In this document: piece by piece, positions 9,075 to 17,228 of the stretch
Layout: every line of letters starts with the position of its first letter
How positions within the stretch are numbered: position 1 is the first letter of the stretch
Source: Chryseobacterium foetidum
GTDB taxonomy: Bacteria > Bacteroidota > Bacteroidia > Flavobacteriales > Weeksellaceae
Direction of reading: 5' to 3'
Assembly: GCF_025457425.1 (NCBI RefSeq)
Contig: NZ_JAMXIA010000001.1
Location: 2,480,001 to 2,544,000, forward strand
DNA length: 64,000 nt
Made by a program: the position numbers and the translations under genes
Notes under the pieces: generated by a model
Told to the model about the DNA's origin: nothing
Database searches by the model: none
What the model saw: the letters and a program-made list of their open reading frames with translations, nothing else

Positions 9075-10151
9075 TTATATTTTCCCTTTTAAATTCTCTT
9101 TAAAATCATCGATTCTAAAGTCGGTCTGTGCATTACCTTTTTCAATCTTTTCCTTTGAATATAGCCTGAAATCATTTTCAGTTTTCTCCAAAAGATAATC
9201 ATAAGGTCCCACCGAGGAAATTAGTTTAACCAAAACCGGCGAAATTTCAAGGCATATAAAAAGTCCCATGATAAAAGCTGCCGCAGTGGCAATAATCGCG
9301 GAGTTTTTTCCTAATTCGTCCAAAGCCTGAAGTCTCGCTGCAAAACCGTTGAATTTATCTTCAAATGTTTCGGTAGATTTCCTTTCCGTTTCGAGATTGG
9401 TGTAGACTTTCGAAATTTCTTTGTCTAAATATTCCAGTCTTGGTGCAACCTGCTTTTGATAGTTTTCCAAATCCTGTCTGCGTTGCTCTTTCAGTTCCTG
9501 TTTTCTTTTAGCATTTGTTCCAAAACCAACTTTTCCACTTGTTAGATTAGATTGTTTACCTAAAATTTCTTTCTCTAATTCCACTGCCGCAGAATCATAA
9601 GATTTTTGATACTGAGCTGTTTTTTCTGCAATCAGATTTTTTTCAGTTTCAAAAGGTCCGCTTTGCTGAAGGATTCTCCCGTTCATCTGCTTTTGAAGTT
9701 CGGTTTTATTCCTTTGAATAATGGTGTTCAATTGCTTGTTGACCTCTTTTTCAAAAATTTTAAGTTCCAAAGGTTTAGAAATAATAATTCCTAAAAATGT
9801 AGCTAAAATTAATCTGGGAATAGACATTAAAATCTGATTCCACCACGTTCCTGTCTTTTTGATAGACGAAACGATGTATCTGTCTAAATTAAAAATCATC
9901 AAACCCCAAAGAATTCCAAAACCTGTGGATGCCCAAATGTTGTCGAAGATTGTGTACATCGCATAAGCTGCAGACAATGTTGCGAAAACTGCGGTAAACA
10001 AAACGATTCCACCAATTCCGGCAAATTTATTCCATTCGCTGGGTGTTTTTCTCAGGATGTGAATATTTCCTCCCGAACATATCAGCAAAAACTTCTGAAA
10101 CCAGTTGATTCTGTGATTCGTTTGATATATAGCTGTTTGTGTGTTTTTCAT
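9075..10151 (-). CDS. DUF4407 family inner-membrane protein
   Basis: 358 residues with four likely membrane segments: two near 45-90 (GIVLFTAVFATLSAAYAMY and GILWGLMIFNL), one near 108-128 (ILMSIPRLILATFLGIIIS) and one near 280-305 (IIATAAAFIMGLFICLEIS). Residues ~135-265 are strongly charged and probably coiled coil. This architecture and the NLDRYIVSS motif after the second segment are typical of DUF4407. The family's function is unknown; the long extra-membrane coil suggests a structural or partner-binding role. It stands alone with its own upstream -7 element. Confidence 0.85.
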   Translation of the reverse strand: MKNTQTAIYQTNHRINWFQKFLLICSGGNIHILRKTPSEWNKFAGIGGIVLFTAVFATLSAAYAMYTIFDNIWASTGFGILWGLMIFNLDRYIVSSIKKTGTWWNQILMSIPRLILATFLGIIISKPLELKIFEKEVNKQLNTIIQRNKTELQKQMNGRILQQSGPFETEKNLIAEKTAQYQKSYDSAAVELEKEILGKQSNLTSGKVGFGTNAKRKQELKEQRRQDLENYQKQVAPRLEYLDKEISKVYTNLETERKSTETFEDKFNGFAARLQALDELGKNSAIIATAAAFIMGLFICLEISPVLVKLISSVGPYDYLLEKTENDFRLYSKEKIEKGNAQTDFRIDDFKENLKGKI

Positions 10152-10165
10152 TATAAAATTTTATA

Positions 10166-10173
10166 CAAAATTA
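10166..10173 (-). promoter_or_regulatory. -7 element of the DUF4407 gene
   Basis: On the minus strand the bases read TAATTTTG, an exact TAnnTTTG match 14 bp before the ATG. Confidence 0.5.
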
Positions 10174-10302
10174 GTATATAAAGTCATACTATTGTTACAA
10201 ATAGTAATAGGCTTTGCCAAGTATTTTGATTTTAACTAAAATTTGGTCTTGTTCAAATTGCATAATTCTTGTAGTATCATGCGCATCACAAAAAAATGTA
10301 TT

Positions 10303-10704
10303 ATGAAAAACAGTATTAAAATCTCAGCACTTTCTATTGCGCTTTTAATGGTTTCATGCAAAAATGAAGATCCTGTAGACAAAGAGCTGAAAGACGCGGC
10401 GATGAGCATGAATAAAATGACGCCCCAGCTTTTAACCGATGGAATAAGACTTGACAGTGTTTCTGCCGGACATTTAAGTTTAAAATACCACTACACCCTA
10501 ACAGAAGATATCAAAGAAAATGTGACAGCTGAAGAAATTAAAGTTTTCAAAGATGAAGCAAAACTGGAAGCGGAGAAAAGTCTGAAATCTTCTCAGGAAA
10601 TGGCAGATTTAAAAGATAAAAAAATAAAATTCGATTACATTTATTACGATAAAAACGGAAAAATAACTACTGATTTTTCGGTTACTCCCGAAGAATATAA
10701 ATAA
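10303..10704 (+). CDS. Small lipoprotein of unknown function
   Basis: 133 residues from the ATG at 10303, which gives a lipoprotein signal with VSC lipobox (LLMVSCKNED). The frame opens at 10243, but the extra 20 residues would spoil the signal. The mature part is acidic and lysine-rich, mostly helical, and ends in a short strand region (IKFDYIYYDKNGKITTDFSV). Its shape, a tail-anchored helix followed by a strand hairpin, is common among Bacteroidetes periplasmic lipoproteins. No family is recognised. It ends 3 bp before the convergent ruvC stop. Confidence 0.75.
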   Translation: MKNSIKISALSIALLMVSCKNEDPVDKELKDAAMSMNKMTPQLLTDGIRLDSVSAGHLSLKYHYTLTEDIKENVTAEEIKVFKDEAKLEAEKSLKSSQEMADLKDKKIKFDYIYYDKNGKITTDFSVTPEEYK

Positions 10705-10707
10705 TCT

Positions 10708-11265
10708 TTATTTTAAACGATCCGGATTCTGTTTGAGAAAACTTTCCCATCCCGAAAAAGATTTTGTACCGGATATCGTACCGGAATTAAAATGATGGCA
10801 AACCGCAACGGCCAAGCCATCGGAAGCATCAAGATATTTTGTGGGGAATTCTTTTAAATTCAACAGATTTTTAAGCATCCCCGCAACTTGTTCTTTGCTG
10901 GCATTTCCGTTTCCGGTGATCGCCATTTTCACTGATTTGGGAGAGTATTCTGAAATGGGAATATTTCTGTATAAACTTGCAGCCATCGCTACTCCCTGAG
11001 CTCTTCCCAATTTCAGCATTGACTGAACATTTTTTCCAAAGAAAGGTGCTTCGAGCGCCACTTCATCCGGATGAAATTCATCGATTAACGCTAAAGTTTT
11101 GTCGAAAATATATTTCAGTTTGGTTTCGTGGTTCGGATATTTTTTCAGGATCAGTTCATGAATGGAAATCATTTCCATTTTCCCTTTTTTTACCGAAATT
11201 AAACCAAATCCCATAATGGCTGTTCCGGGATCAATTCCTAAAATTATTTTCTCTGCTGAAATCAT
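10708..11265 (-). CDS. ruvC: Holliday junction endonuclease RuvC
   Basis: 185 residues, normal for RuvC. It cuts four-way junctions during recombinational repair together with RuvAB. The first catalytic acid is Asp12 in ILGIDPGTAIMGFG; further conserved parts are the ALEAPFFGKN Glu, the MLKLGRAQGVAMAA segment and the DASDGLAVAVCHH acid cluster. It is monocistronic on the minus strand; ruvA and ruvB are not nearby. Its -7 element ends only 5 bp before the ATG, so the transcript is probably leaderless or nearly so. Confidence 0.97.
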   Translation of the reverse strand: MISAEKIILGIDPGTAIMGFGLISVKKGKMEMISIHELILKKYPNHETKLKYIFDKTLALIDEFHPDEVALEAPFFGKNVQSMLKLGRAQGVAMAASLYRNIPISEYSPKSVKMAITGNGNASKEQVAGMLKNLLNLKEFPTKYLDASDGLAVAVCHHFNSGTISGTKSFSGWESFLKQNPDRLK

Positions 11266-11270
11266 TGGTG

Positions 11271-11278
11271 CAAAGATA
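11271..11278 (-). promoter_or_regulatory. -7 element of ruvC, implying a near-leaderless mRNA
   Basis: The minus strand reads TATCTTTG, an exact TAnnTTTG match. Only CACCA separates it from the ATG. Confidence 0.55.
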
Positions 11279-11315
11279 TGTGAAGTTTTAGTTTATTTTA
11301 AATTCAAAACTGTTT

Positions 11316-12410
11316 TTAATTCTGCTGATTAACGCTCTCGATAAAATCAACAGCTTCTTTGATCTTCTGATGAGGTCTGAAAGCCGCATTTTTCCCTTTT
11401 TCCTCGTCAGCAATATTGGATAAAATAATAACGGAAGTTTTAGTTTCGGGATAGTAAATGTTGAGTGATGGCGCACCTTTCACGTAACCGCTGTGAAAAT
11501 AAGTAACAGGTATGTTGTCATTCATCATAATTCCTAATCCATAACCCATTGTTCCGAAAACAGGATGTTGCCTTTCGGTACTTTTTGCCATAAATTTTTT
11601 AAGTGTTTCCGGATTAATGATTTTCCCGCCGTACAAAGCATTATTCCAGATATGTAAATCATCGATTGTCGATAAAACACCACCTGCAGGAATTCCGATT
11701 TCTTTTTTACCTAATCTTTTCGGCATTCCGTCAACCACTTTTTGAGATTTTGAATTTCCTACATAAGTTTCAGCAAAATTTTGTCCCTGAAATGCCGTTC
11801 CTGTTGAAGAGTTTTTCATTCCCACTTTTTTAAACAGATCAAGCATATTTTCATCAAAAGATTTTCCAGATACCACTTCCACAATTTTTCCTAAAGCATT
11901 GAAACCATCGTTGGAATAATTAAAACCAGAACCGCTTTTAAACATGAGTTTTTCGCCAAAATTATTCAGACCCGAACTGTGATTTAAAAGTTGATGAATT
12001 GTAATATCTTCATATTCTTTTTTCTGAAATTCTTTGATGTATTTTGAGGCTTTGTCTTCTAAATTAAGTTTACCGTTTTCCACTTCAAGCAAAATTAAAA
12101 CTGCTGTAAACTGTTTGCTGATAGAAGCAATAGAGAAAACGGTAGATTTATCAATTTTAGTCTGATTTTCAAAATCTGAAAAGCCGTTATTTTTTCTGTA
12201 CAGCTCGATACTGTCCTTAAAGATACCGACGCTTCCGTTGAATTGATACTGATTGAAAACCGAATCGATCTGTGAAGCAATCAATTTTTTTTTAAAATCT
12301 AAAACTGCCGAATCGGCGATGGCTTTCTGGTCAATTTTCTGAAAATTATTAGGTTTGTCACACGAGCAAACCAGAAATGTGAAGAAGAAAATGATTAATA
12401 GGTTTTTCAT
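11316..12410 (-). CDS. Serine hydrolase of the beta-lactamase/PBP-like family, lipoprotein
   Basis: 364 residues with a lipoprotein signal (LVCSC, Cys17). The serine beta-lactamase-like fold is marked by S96-I-S-K99 (SxxK nucleophile), Y165-S-N167 (YxN) and H306-S-G308 (the KTG-equivalent HxG), all intact. Family members are class C-like esterases, D-alanyl peptidases or peptide hydrolases, and sequence alone does not tell which. It should act in the periplasm attached to a membrane. It lies alone between ruvC and the three-paralog secreted-protein operon, on the same strand as both. Confidence 0.92.
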   Translation of the reverse strand: MKNLLIIFFFTFLVCSCDKPNNFQKIDQKAIADSAVLDFKKKLIASQIDSVFNQYQFNGSVGIFKDSIELYRKNNGFSDFENQTKIDKSTVFSIASISKQFTAVLILLEVENGKLNLEDKASKYIKEFQKKEYEDITIHQLLNHSSGLNNFGEKLMFKSGSGFNYSNDGFNALGKIVEVVSGKSFDENMLDLFKKVGMKNSSTGTAFQGQNFAETYVGNSKSQKVVDGMPKRLGKKEIGIPAGGVLSTIDDLHIWNNALYGGKIINPETLKKFMAKSTERQHPVFGTMGYGLGIMMNDNIPVTYFHSGYVKGAPSLNIYYPETKTSVIILSNIADEEKGKNAAFRPHQKIKEAVDFIESVNQQN

Positions 12411-12475
12411 TATTTGGTTTAAATTACCTTTAAATATAATGAAAAATCTACATTTATTAGAGTTTTACATTTGCT

Positions 12476-13285
12476 TTAAAGTTCAACGAGAGAAAATCTT
12501 GTATTTCCTGAAGTAGAAATTGTTTTGGTAGAACCTGTAGTCTGCCAGATTCTTGGAGAAAGCTGTTGTCCTGCATTTAAAGACACTATTCCAGAAATGT
12601 AAGCAGTCGAGGTCGAAGTTATTGCTGATGGAAAAGCTTTCAAGTACTTTAAAAACAGTGAGTTGTATTCTATTTGTGCCTCAATCTGCGTATTTGCGTT
12701 GATAGCACCTGAATTGAACGAATAAATGAAAGAAACGGCATATATTCCCGTTCTGGGCGCTGTAAAAATACCGGTAGCTGCGTTGTAAGCACCTTCTGTG
12801 TTGTCTTTTATTGTTGCCCAATTGCTGACTGTTGTGAGTGTACTCACTGAGATGTTCTGAGCAACATTTTTCTGAGATAATACCTGTAATTTTCTTGCGA
12901 CAGAAGGCATGCAAGACCATACCGTGCCATTTGAATATTCTAAACACTTGGTAGAAGTGTTGAACCGTACAGCACCCGCACCGGCCTGAGCGGCCGTTTG
13001 AGAAGTGTTTCCGATACCTATGGCAGAATTTCCGGAGGTTGCTCGGATATCAAGGTTTGCAATGGCAGTAGTTTTCCCGGCAGCTAATTTTCCTTCATCT
13101 GTAAAAATTACATCATCAGAAAACAACGCAGGATCAACTGTATTTGTGCCATTATTTGCCGCAGCGTCAATGTGCATAAGCGAAAGTGGCTTCTCTGTAT
13201 TGATGCCCAATTGCGCAGCTACATTGCAACCAACAGAAGATAGTAAATATACGATTACTGTGAATAGAGGAAGATTTGTTTTCAT
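12476..13285 (-). CDS. Secreted protein, third member of a tandem paralog trio
   Basis: 269 residues: signal peptide (to about residue 25, ending NVAAQ), then the trio's conserved N-terminal block LGINTEKPLSLMHIDAAANNG, the SAIGIGNTSQTAAQAGAGAVRF motif and SNGTVWSCM. The C-terminal ~135 residues are predicted beta-rich (GIFTAPRTGIYAVSFIYSF) with the pattern of C1q/TNF-like jelly rolls; that fold call is inference. An alternative cleavage at SSVGC would make it a lipoprotein. It is the last gene of a three-gene operon with an 18-bp gap to the previous one. Exported, function unknown. Confidence 0.8.
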   Translation of the reverse strand: MKTNLPLFTVIVYLLSSVGCNVAAQLGINTEKPLSLMHIDAAANNGTNTVDPALFSDDVIFTDEGKLAAGKTTAIANLDIRATSGNSAIGIGNTSQTAAQAGAGAVRFNTSTKCLEYSNGTVWSCMPSVARKLQVLSQKNVAQNISVSTLTTVSNWATIKDNTEGAYNAATGIFTAPRTGIYAVSFIYSFNSGAINANTQIEAQIEYNSLFLKYLKAFPSAITSTSTAYISGIVSLNAGQQLSPRIWQTTGSTKTISTSGNTRFSLVEL

Positions 13286-13303
13286 TGTAAATGTTTTGAA
13301 ATT

Positions 13304-14152
13304 TTAGTTTTCTTTTACGGAAAAGTTCTGAAAACCCTGAGAGCCAACAGATCCTACGTGCAGAGTTTTGTTCGTACCTAAATTGTGAAAAACTGACATT
13401 CTTACTTTTTGACCCGCTTGCAAATAGTAGTTTATTGTGCAGTTGTCACCTGCAAAAATTGAAGATCCAGCCGTAGGAAAGCTTGTTGTACACTTGTTTT
13501 GATCGATGATAGTATTAGAAGGATCCAGAATCTGGAAATTGATCTGTACGTAAGATCCGGAAACTACAGAGCTGCTTGCAAATAAAAAAGATCCATTGAT
13601 CATGTAGACAGCATCTTTCGGTGAGGTAAAAACTCCATTTGAGAAACTTCCGCTGCCAAAAGTGTTGCTTACAACGGTTGGCCAGCTGGTGAGCACCGTA
13701 GCTGTATTATTATTCAGTGTAGTAGCTGTGGTGTTGTTAGTGACTGCCAATGTCATTTTTTCAGGCTGGCTTGATGAGTTCAGGTTTATCCATTCCAGTC
13801 CGTTTGAGTACTGCATTAAACCGGACTCATAACGTATCGCCCCTTCGCCTGCTTCATTTGCCGTGAGCGTATTGGAGCCGATTCCAATGGCATTCTGTGT
13901 AGAGCCCTGTGATCTTAAATCTAATCTTACTTTTGGATTTACCATACCTACACCTATATTTCCAGATGGAAGGACAATAAAGTCATTAGACTGCTGAGCA
14001 ATTGTAATGCTTGTAGATGTAGCTGAACCGTTATCTTTTGCCCCGTCTATATGGAAAGATCCGAAAGGATTGCTTGTGTTGACTCCTACTTGCGAATACA
14101 ATGTCTTTGTGAATACAAGTAATAATAGTAAAAATTTTATTTTAATTTTCAT
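13304..14152 (-). CDS. Secreted protein, second member of a tandem paralog trio
   Basis: 282 residues with a signal peptide ending TLYSQ. It shares with its neighbours VGVNTSNPFGSFHIDGAKDNG, the GNIGVGMVNPKVRLDLR repeat, NAIGIGSNTLTANEAGEGA and YSNGLEWINL. The C-terminal half has GVFTSPKDAVYMINGSFLF and ends with a glycine-rich strand (HVGSVGSQGFQNFSV), consistent with a C1q-like jelly roll as the exposed domain. Thirteen bp separate it from the gene before it and 18 bp from the next, so the three are co-transcribed. No enzymatic motif is visible; a surface or matrix role is a guess. Confidence 0.8.
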   Translation of the reverse strand: MKIKIKFLLLLLVFTKTLYSQVGVNTSNPFGSFHIDGAKDNGSATSTSITIAQQSNDFIVLPSGNIGVGMVNPKVRLDLRSQGSTQNAIGIGSNTLTANEAGEGAIRYESGLMQYSNGLEWINLNSSSQPEKMTLAVTNNTTATTLNNNTATVLTSWPTVVSNTFGSGSFSNGVFTSPKDAVYMINGSFLFASSSVVSGSYVQINFQILDPSNTIIDQNKCTTSFPTAGSSIFAGDNCTINYYLQAGQKVRMSVFHNLGTNKTLHVGSVGSQGFQNFSVKEN

Positions 14153-14165
14153 TTCATTTTAATTT

Positions 14166-15038
14166 TTAAAGTTCCACAATTGACATGATATTTGCCGAAC
14201 TGTCATTTAGTAGATTTTTGACTGAGCCGGTATTATTAGTAATTGCAGGTCTTAAAGTGTCGCCTTTTTCCATTGTAATCTGTACATTACAGGATATTCC
14301 GAATAAGCTGCCCGAGCTGCTTCCTCCAGTTTCTCTGAGGCATTGATGAAGCTGTTCGCCAGATATAGGATTTACGTGTCTGAAAACTGCTGTGGCACTT
14401 CCCAAAGAAAGTGTAGTGCTGGAAAAGGCGACAAAAATATTTACGGAATAACTTCCTGCTTTGGGAGCCGTGAAAACACCAGTAGTGGCATTGAAAAATC
14501 CGGGATTTGCGTAGACACCTGCGTTTGTGTAATAAGCCTGAAAGTCTGAAGACAGATTCCAGGTAGCTATATTGGTGGTTGCGTTATTATTAATATTCCC
14601 TGTGAATGCAGTAGTAGCCCGAATGTATATTTTTTTAGGGCTTGAAGATATTTCAAACCAGCTGTTGTCTTTAGAAAAAAGAATTTTTCCGCCTGCTTCT
14701 GGAGTATACTGTATGGCACCATCACCAGCATCTGAAGCTGTTTGGTTTGTGCTGCCCACAGCGATGAATCCCTGATTGCCGGAGTTTCTTGTATCTACTT
14801 TGGTTCTCGGTGTATCGCTGCCGAGAGATAACTGACCTGTAGGCCAAATAAAAATGTCATTATTTTTCTGCGAGGTGCTGGGAGCAGTGATCGGAGGATT
14901 GTCACCGGAACCGTCTATATGAAAGACGGTTTGCGGATTTGTTGTATTAATGCCAATCTGAGCATTTATTAGTGTACAATTCGTAAGTAGGAAAATGAAA
15001 AGGCTCTTTTTTATATCTCGAGCATTGTTAATTTTCAT
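14166..15038 (-). CDS. Secreted protein, first member of a tandem paralog trio
   Basis: 290 residues with a signal peptide ending LINAQ. It has the shared block IGINTTNPQTVFHIDGSGDNP, GQLSLGSDTPRTKVDTRNSG, FIAVGSTNQTASDAGDGAI and a beta-rich C-terminal half starting near GVFTAPKAGSYSVNIFVAF. Two cysteines in the C-terminal half (HQCLRETGG, GISCNVQ) have near-equivalents only in the second paralog. It opens the operon; a 20-bp palindrome lies 39 bp upstream. The three proteins probably arose by tandem duplication and then diverged strongly in the C-terminal domain, which is what one expects of ligand-binding surfaces. Confidence 0.8.
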   Translation of the reverse strand: MKINNARDIKKSLFIFLLTNCTLINAQIGINTTNPQTVFHIDGSGDNPPITAPSTSQKNNDIFIWPTGQLSLGSDTPRTKVDTRNSGNQGFIAVGSTNQTASDAGDGAIQYTPEAGGKILFSKDNSWFEISSSPKKIYIRATTAFTGNINNNATTNIATWNLSSDFQAYYTNAGVYANPGFFNATTGVFTAPKAGSYSVNIFVAFSSTTLSLGSATAVFRHVNPISGEQLHQCLRETGGSSSGSLFGISCNVQITMEKGDTLRPAITNNTGSVKNLLNDSSANIMSIVEL

Positions 15039-15076
15039 AAGTATTTTGCTTTATATTAAAATATTATTGATAAAAT

Positions 15077-15096
15077 ATTTTATACGTGTATAAAAT
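15077..15096. promoter_or_regulatory. Perfect 9-bp-arm palindrome upstream of the secreted-protein trio
   Basis: ATTTTATAC-GT-GTATAAAAT is a perfect inverted repeat in the promoter region of the three-gene operon. No standard TAnnTTTG box is nearby. It is a candidate operator; AT-rich chance palindromes are the alternative. Confidence 0.4.
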
Positions 15097-15318
15097 TACT
15101 GATTTTACTAATTATGGTTTCAAATATACATAAATGAAATTTAAAGTCTTGATTGTGTGATTTGTAAAATCGATGAAGAACATTCATGAATTTAAAAAGA
15201 GAAAACGGTGAATTAACGTTTTAATCGATTGATTAATACGCTCCTTTGCGTGAAATTGAATTCCAGAATTATTTGTGTAGATCAGGATTTTATGAAAACA
15301 AGATAAATATCCTCGTAA

Positions 15319-15492
15319 TCATAATCTTACAAATTCTTTAGGAATATATCGGACAATATATTTGTGAGGAAATAGTGAGTAACTCCTTGTGTACGTTTTG
15401 CTATCTAAAATTTTACCTTCAGCTACAACTTGTGAATTTTTTCCCGCCAAAGGAGATTTGTTGGAAGTTGAGTATATGTTTGCTGAAAAATC
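15319..15492 (-). pseudogene. 3' remnant of an unidentified gene
   Basis: The minus strand holds 57 sense codons ending in TGA, preceded directly by an in-frame TAG and lacking any ATG. The text looks like real protein (SANIYSTSNKSPLAGKNS, then KILDSKTYTRSYSLFP and ending KYIVRYIPKEFVRL). I do not recognise the family. The remainder of 15097-15630 shows no other gene, only AT-rich sequence. Confidence 0.35.
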
Positions 15493-15630
15493 CTAGATTT
15501 TTAAAGATGTAAATTAAGAAAATGACTACATTTTTATTAAAGACTGATCAAAAATTTTCGTAATGATCTGTAATTCTTACAATATTCATTGATACTTAGC
15601 TTTGAATTTTAAACGGAAAAATGCCAACAT

Positions 15631-16338
15631 TTATTTCTCTATCAAATCACAAAACCAAAAAACATATTCTCCGCTGTCGTTTTCGTCAGTTCTTGGTTGG
15701 GGATAGGTTTTCATCACGGTTTCTCCAATTTCAATTTCAATTTTATTTTTAAAAATCGGCCCATCAAAGGTGAATGTGTGAAATTCTCCGTTTTCTCCGC
15801 AGGGATCGACGTTTACGGGTAAATCTTTAATGAAATCTCTATCAATAATTCTTCCTGCAAAACTTTTATCTAAATATGTTTCGTTGACGCAGGTGACAAT
15901 GGTTTTAAAACCCAGATCTAAAAATTCATGGATGAGGTCGGTTGTGTTTTGCTTCCACAAAGGAAAAACAGCTTTCATTCCGATGGTTTCCAATTGTTTC
16001 TCCCGATATTCCTTTAAATCTTCCAGAAAAATATCTCCAAAAATAGAATGCGTAACCCCTTGAGATTTGATTTCGCTCATCGTTTTCGACATAATTTCAT
16101 GGTATTCTTCCATCGAAGGCTCTTTTGGGATTTCCATTTTGATTAAATTTGAACCTAAACTTTCTGCCTGTTTTTCCAGTAAAGAAACTGGTACGCCGTG
16201 CATTGAAATTCTTTGAAATTCTTTATTGATGCTGGTCAGCAGGGAAGTGACTTCAAATTGGTCGTCTTTTAAAATTTTGTATAAAGCAAGAGCAGAATCT
16301 TTTCCGCTGCTCCAGTTGAAGATGGCTTTTGGTTTCAT
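15631..16338 (-). CDS. PP-loop ATP pyrophosphatase, Dph6-related (diphthine-ammonia-ligase-like)
   Basis: 235 residues of the adenine-nucleotide alpha-hydrolase type, with the PP-loop WSSGKDSALALY at residues 9-20. Downstream parts match the family: the HGVPVSLLEKQAESLG region, SIFGDIFLEDLKEYRE and the C-terminal DPCGENGEFHTFTFDGPIF motif. Eukaryotic and archaeal relatives amidate diphthine on EF2; bacteria lack diphthamide, so here the acceptor is unknown and the name gives only the chemistry (AMP-forming amide synthesis). It begins 2 bp after the stop of the preceding gene, so the two are probably co-transcribed. Confidence 0.87.
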   Translation of the reverse strand: MKPKAIFNWSSGKDSALALYKILKDDQFEVTSLLTSINKEFQRISMHGVPVSLLEKQAESLGSNLIKMEIPKEPSMEEYHEIMSKTMSEIKSQGVTHSIFGDIFLEDLKEYREKQLETIGMKAVFPLWKQNTTDLIHEFLDLGFKTIVTCVNETYLDKSFAGRIIDRDFIKDLPVNVDPCGENGEFHTFTFDGPIFKNKIEIEIGETVMKTYPQPRTDENDSGEYVFWFCDLIEK

Positions 16339-16340
16339 TT

Positions 16341-17120
16341 TTATTTTGAATAGAGCAAATATAAATTGTCGACAAAGCTTTTTTTAGTAAATTTTTGTAC
16401 AGTCACTTCATCATAAAATGCCAAATATTTATAATCAGGGAATTCTTTTTTTAATTTTTCAAACTTACGTTTTGCTATTTTTTTTCCATCAAGATAATAG
16501 AAATCTGGTGGTTTTGGATTTGTAATTACAACCGCACCAATTGTTACATATCTTTCTTCTATTTCAAAGTTTTCTTTTATTAGAAGTTCAGTTGTTCTAA
16601 AAGTTGAGGATTTATAATCTGTAAATTCTTTATTGTTAGCTTCTAAAACAGTATAATCAATTCTGATAATATTATATTCTGATAATATTTTTTCTGGAAA
16701 TTTCAGTGTAAAATTTCCCTTTTCATCGGCTTTTGCTGAATACAGTTTTTCTAAAGTAACCAAAGAAATTTCTCCAGAAACTAGTTTTCTTTTCTCTTTT
16801 GAAACTAATTTACCTTTAATTTCAATTTCATTTTGATGAATATTTTCAATCAAAGATTTATTTTCATTTTGAGCATGTATGCTTGTTACTGATGTTAATG
16901 TCAAGACTAAAAGAAATCTTGAAAAAGCAGGTTTTATAAAAGATTTTTTGCCACAAATTGAATCATTACTTTCTGTAATCTCATGAATTTCAGATTCTGA
17001 AAGTTTATCCAGATCCCAAACTTTTTTATTGCATACATCACAATGTTTTCCATTTGCAACTTCAAGCATGTCATCCCAACGCTGCTGACAAGCTTCTTTT
17101 ATTTGGAATTGTTTTTTCAT
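16341..17120 (-). CDS. Membrane protein with N-terminal CxxC motif and carboxypeptidase-regulatory-like domain
   Basis: 259 residues. The first ~58 show four cysteines in the order C11, C27xxC30, C56 (GKHCDVCNKKVWDL ... SICGKK), a pattern I know from many uncharacterised Bacteroidetes proteins and which suggests metal binding. One hydrophobic segment at about 65-84 (FSRFLLVLTLTSVTSIHAQ) places the following ~170 residues outside the cytoplasm. These contain a carboxypeptidase-regulatory-like strand pattern (IKGKLVSKEKRKLVSGEISL, KADEKGNFTLKFP). The combination suggests a cytosolic sensor or anchor joined to an external beta-sandwich, but function is unknown. It is followed 2 bp later by the PP-loop gene. 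Confidence 0.7.
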   Translation of the reverse strand: MKKQFQIKEACQQRWDDMLEVANGKHCDVCNKKVWDLDKLSESEIHEITESNDSICGKKSFIKPAFSRFLLVLTLTSVTSIHAQNENKSLIENIHQNEIEIKGKLVSKEKRKLVSGEISLVTLEKLYSAKADEKGNFTLKFPEKILSEYNIIRIDYTVLEANNKEFTDYKSSTFRTTELLIKENFEIEERYVTIGAVVITNPKPPDFYYLDGKKIAKRKFEKLKKEFPDYKYLAFYDEVTVQKFTKKSFVDNLYLLYSK

Positions 17121-17152
17121 CTTAGGGTTTTATTTAAATCTAAAATACAAAA

Positions 17153-17179
17153 AAACCTCAAAGAAAATCCTTGAGGTTT
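17153..17179 (-). terminator. Terminator of icmF
   Basis: AAACCTCAA/TTGAGGTTT forms a perfect 9-bp stem. On the minus strand it is followed by TTTTTTTG, just after the icmF stop. Confidence 0.8.
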
Positions 17180-17228
17180 GATTTATATTTAAACAGTTAG
17201 TAGTAAAAACTGCCTGTCCGGCTACGGA

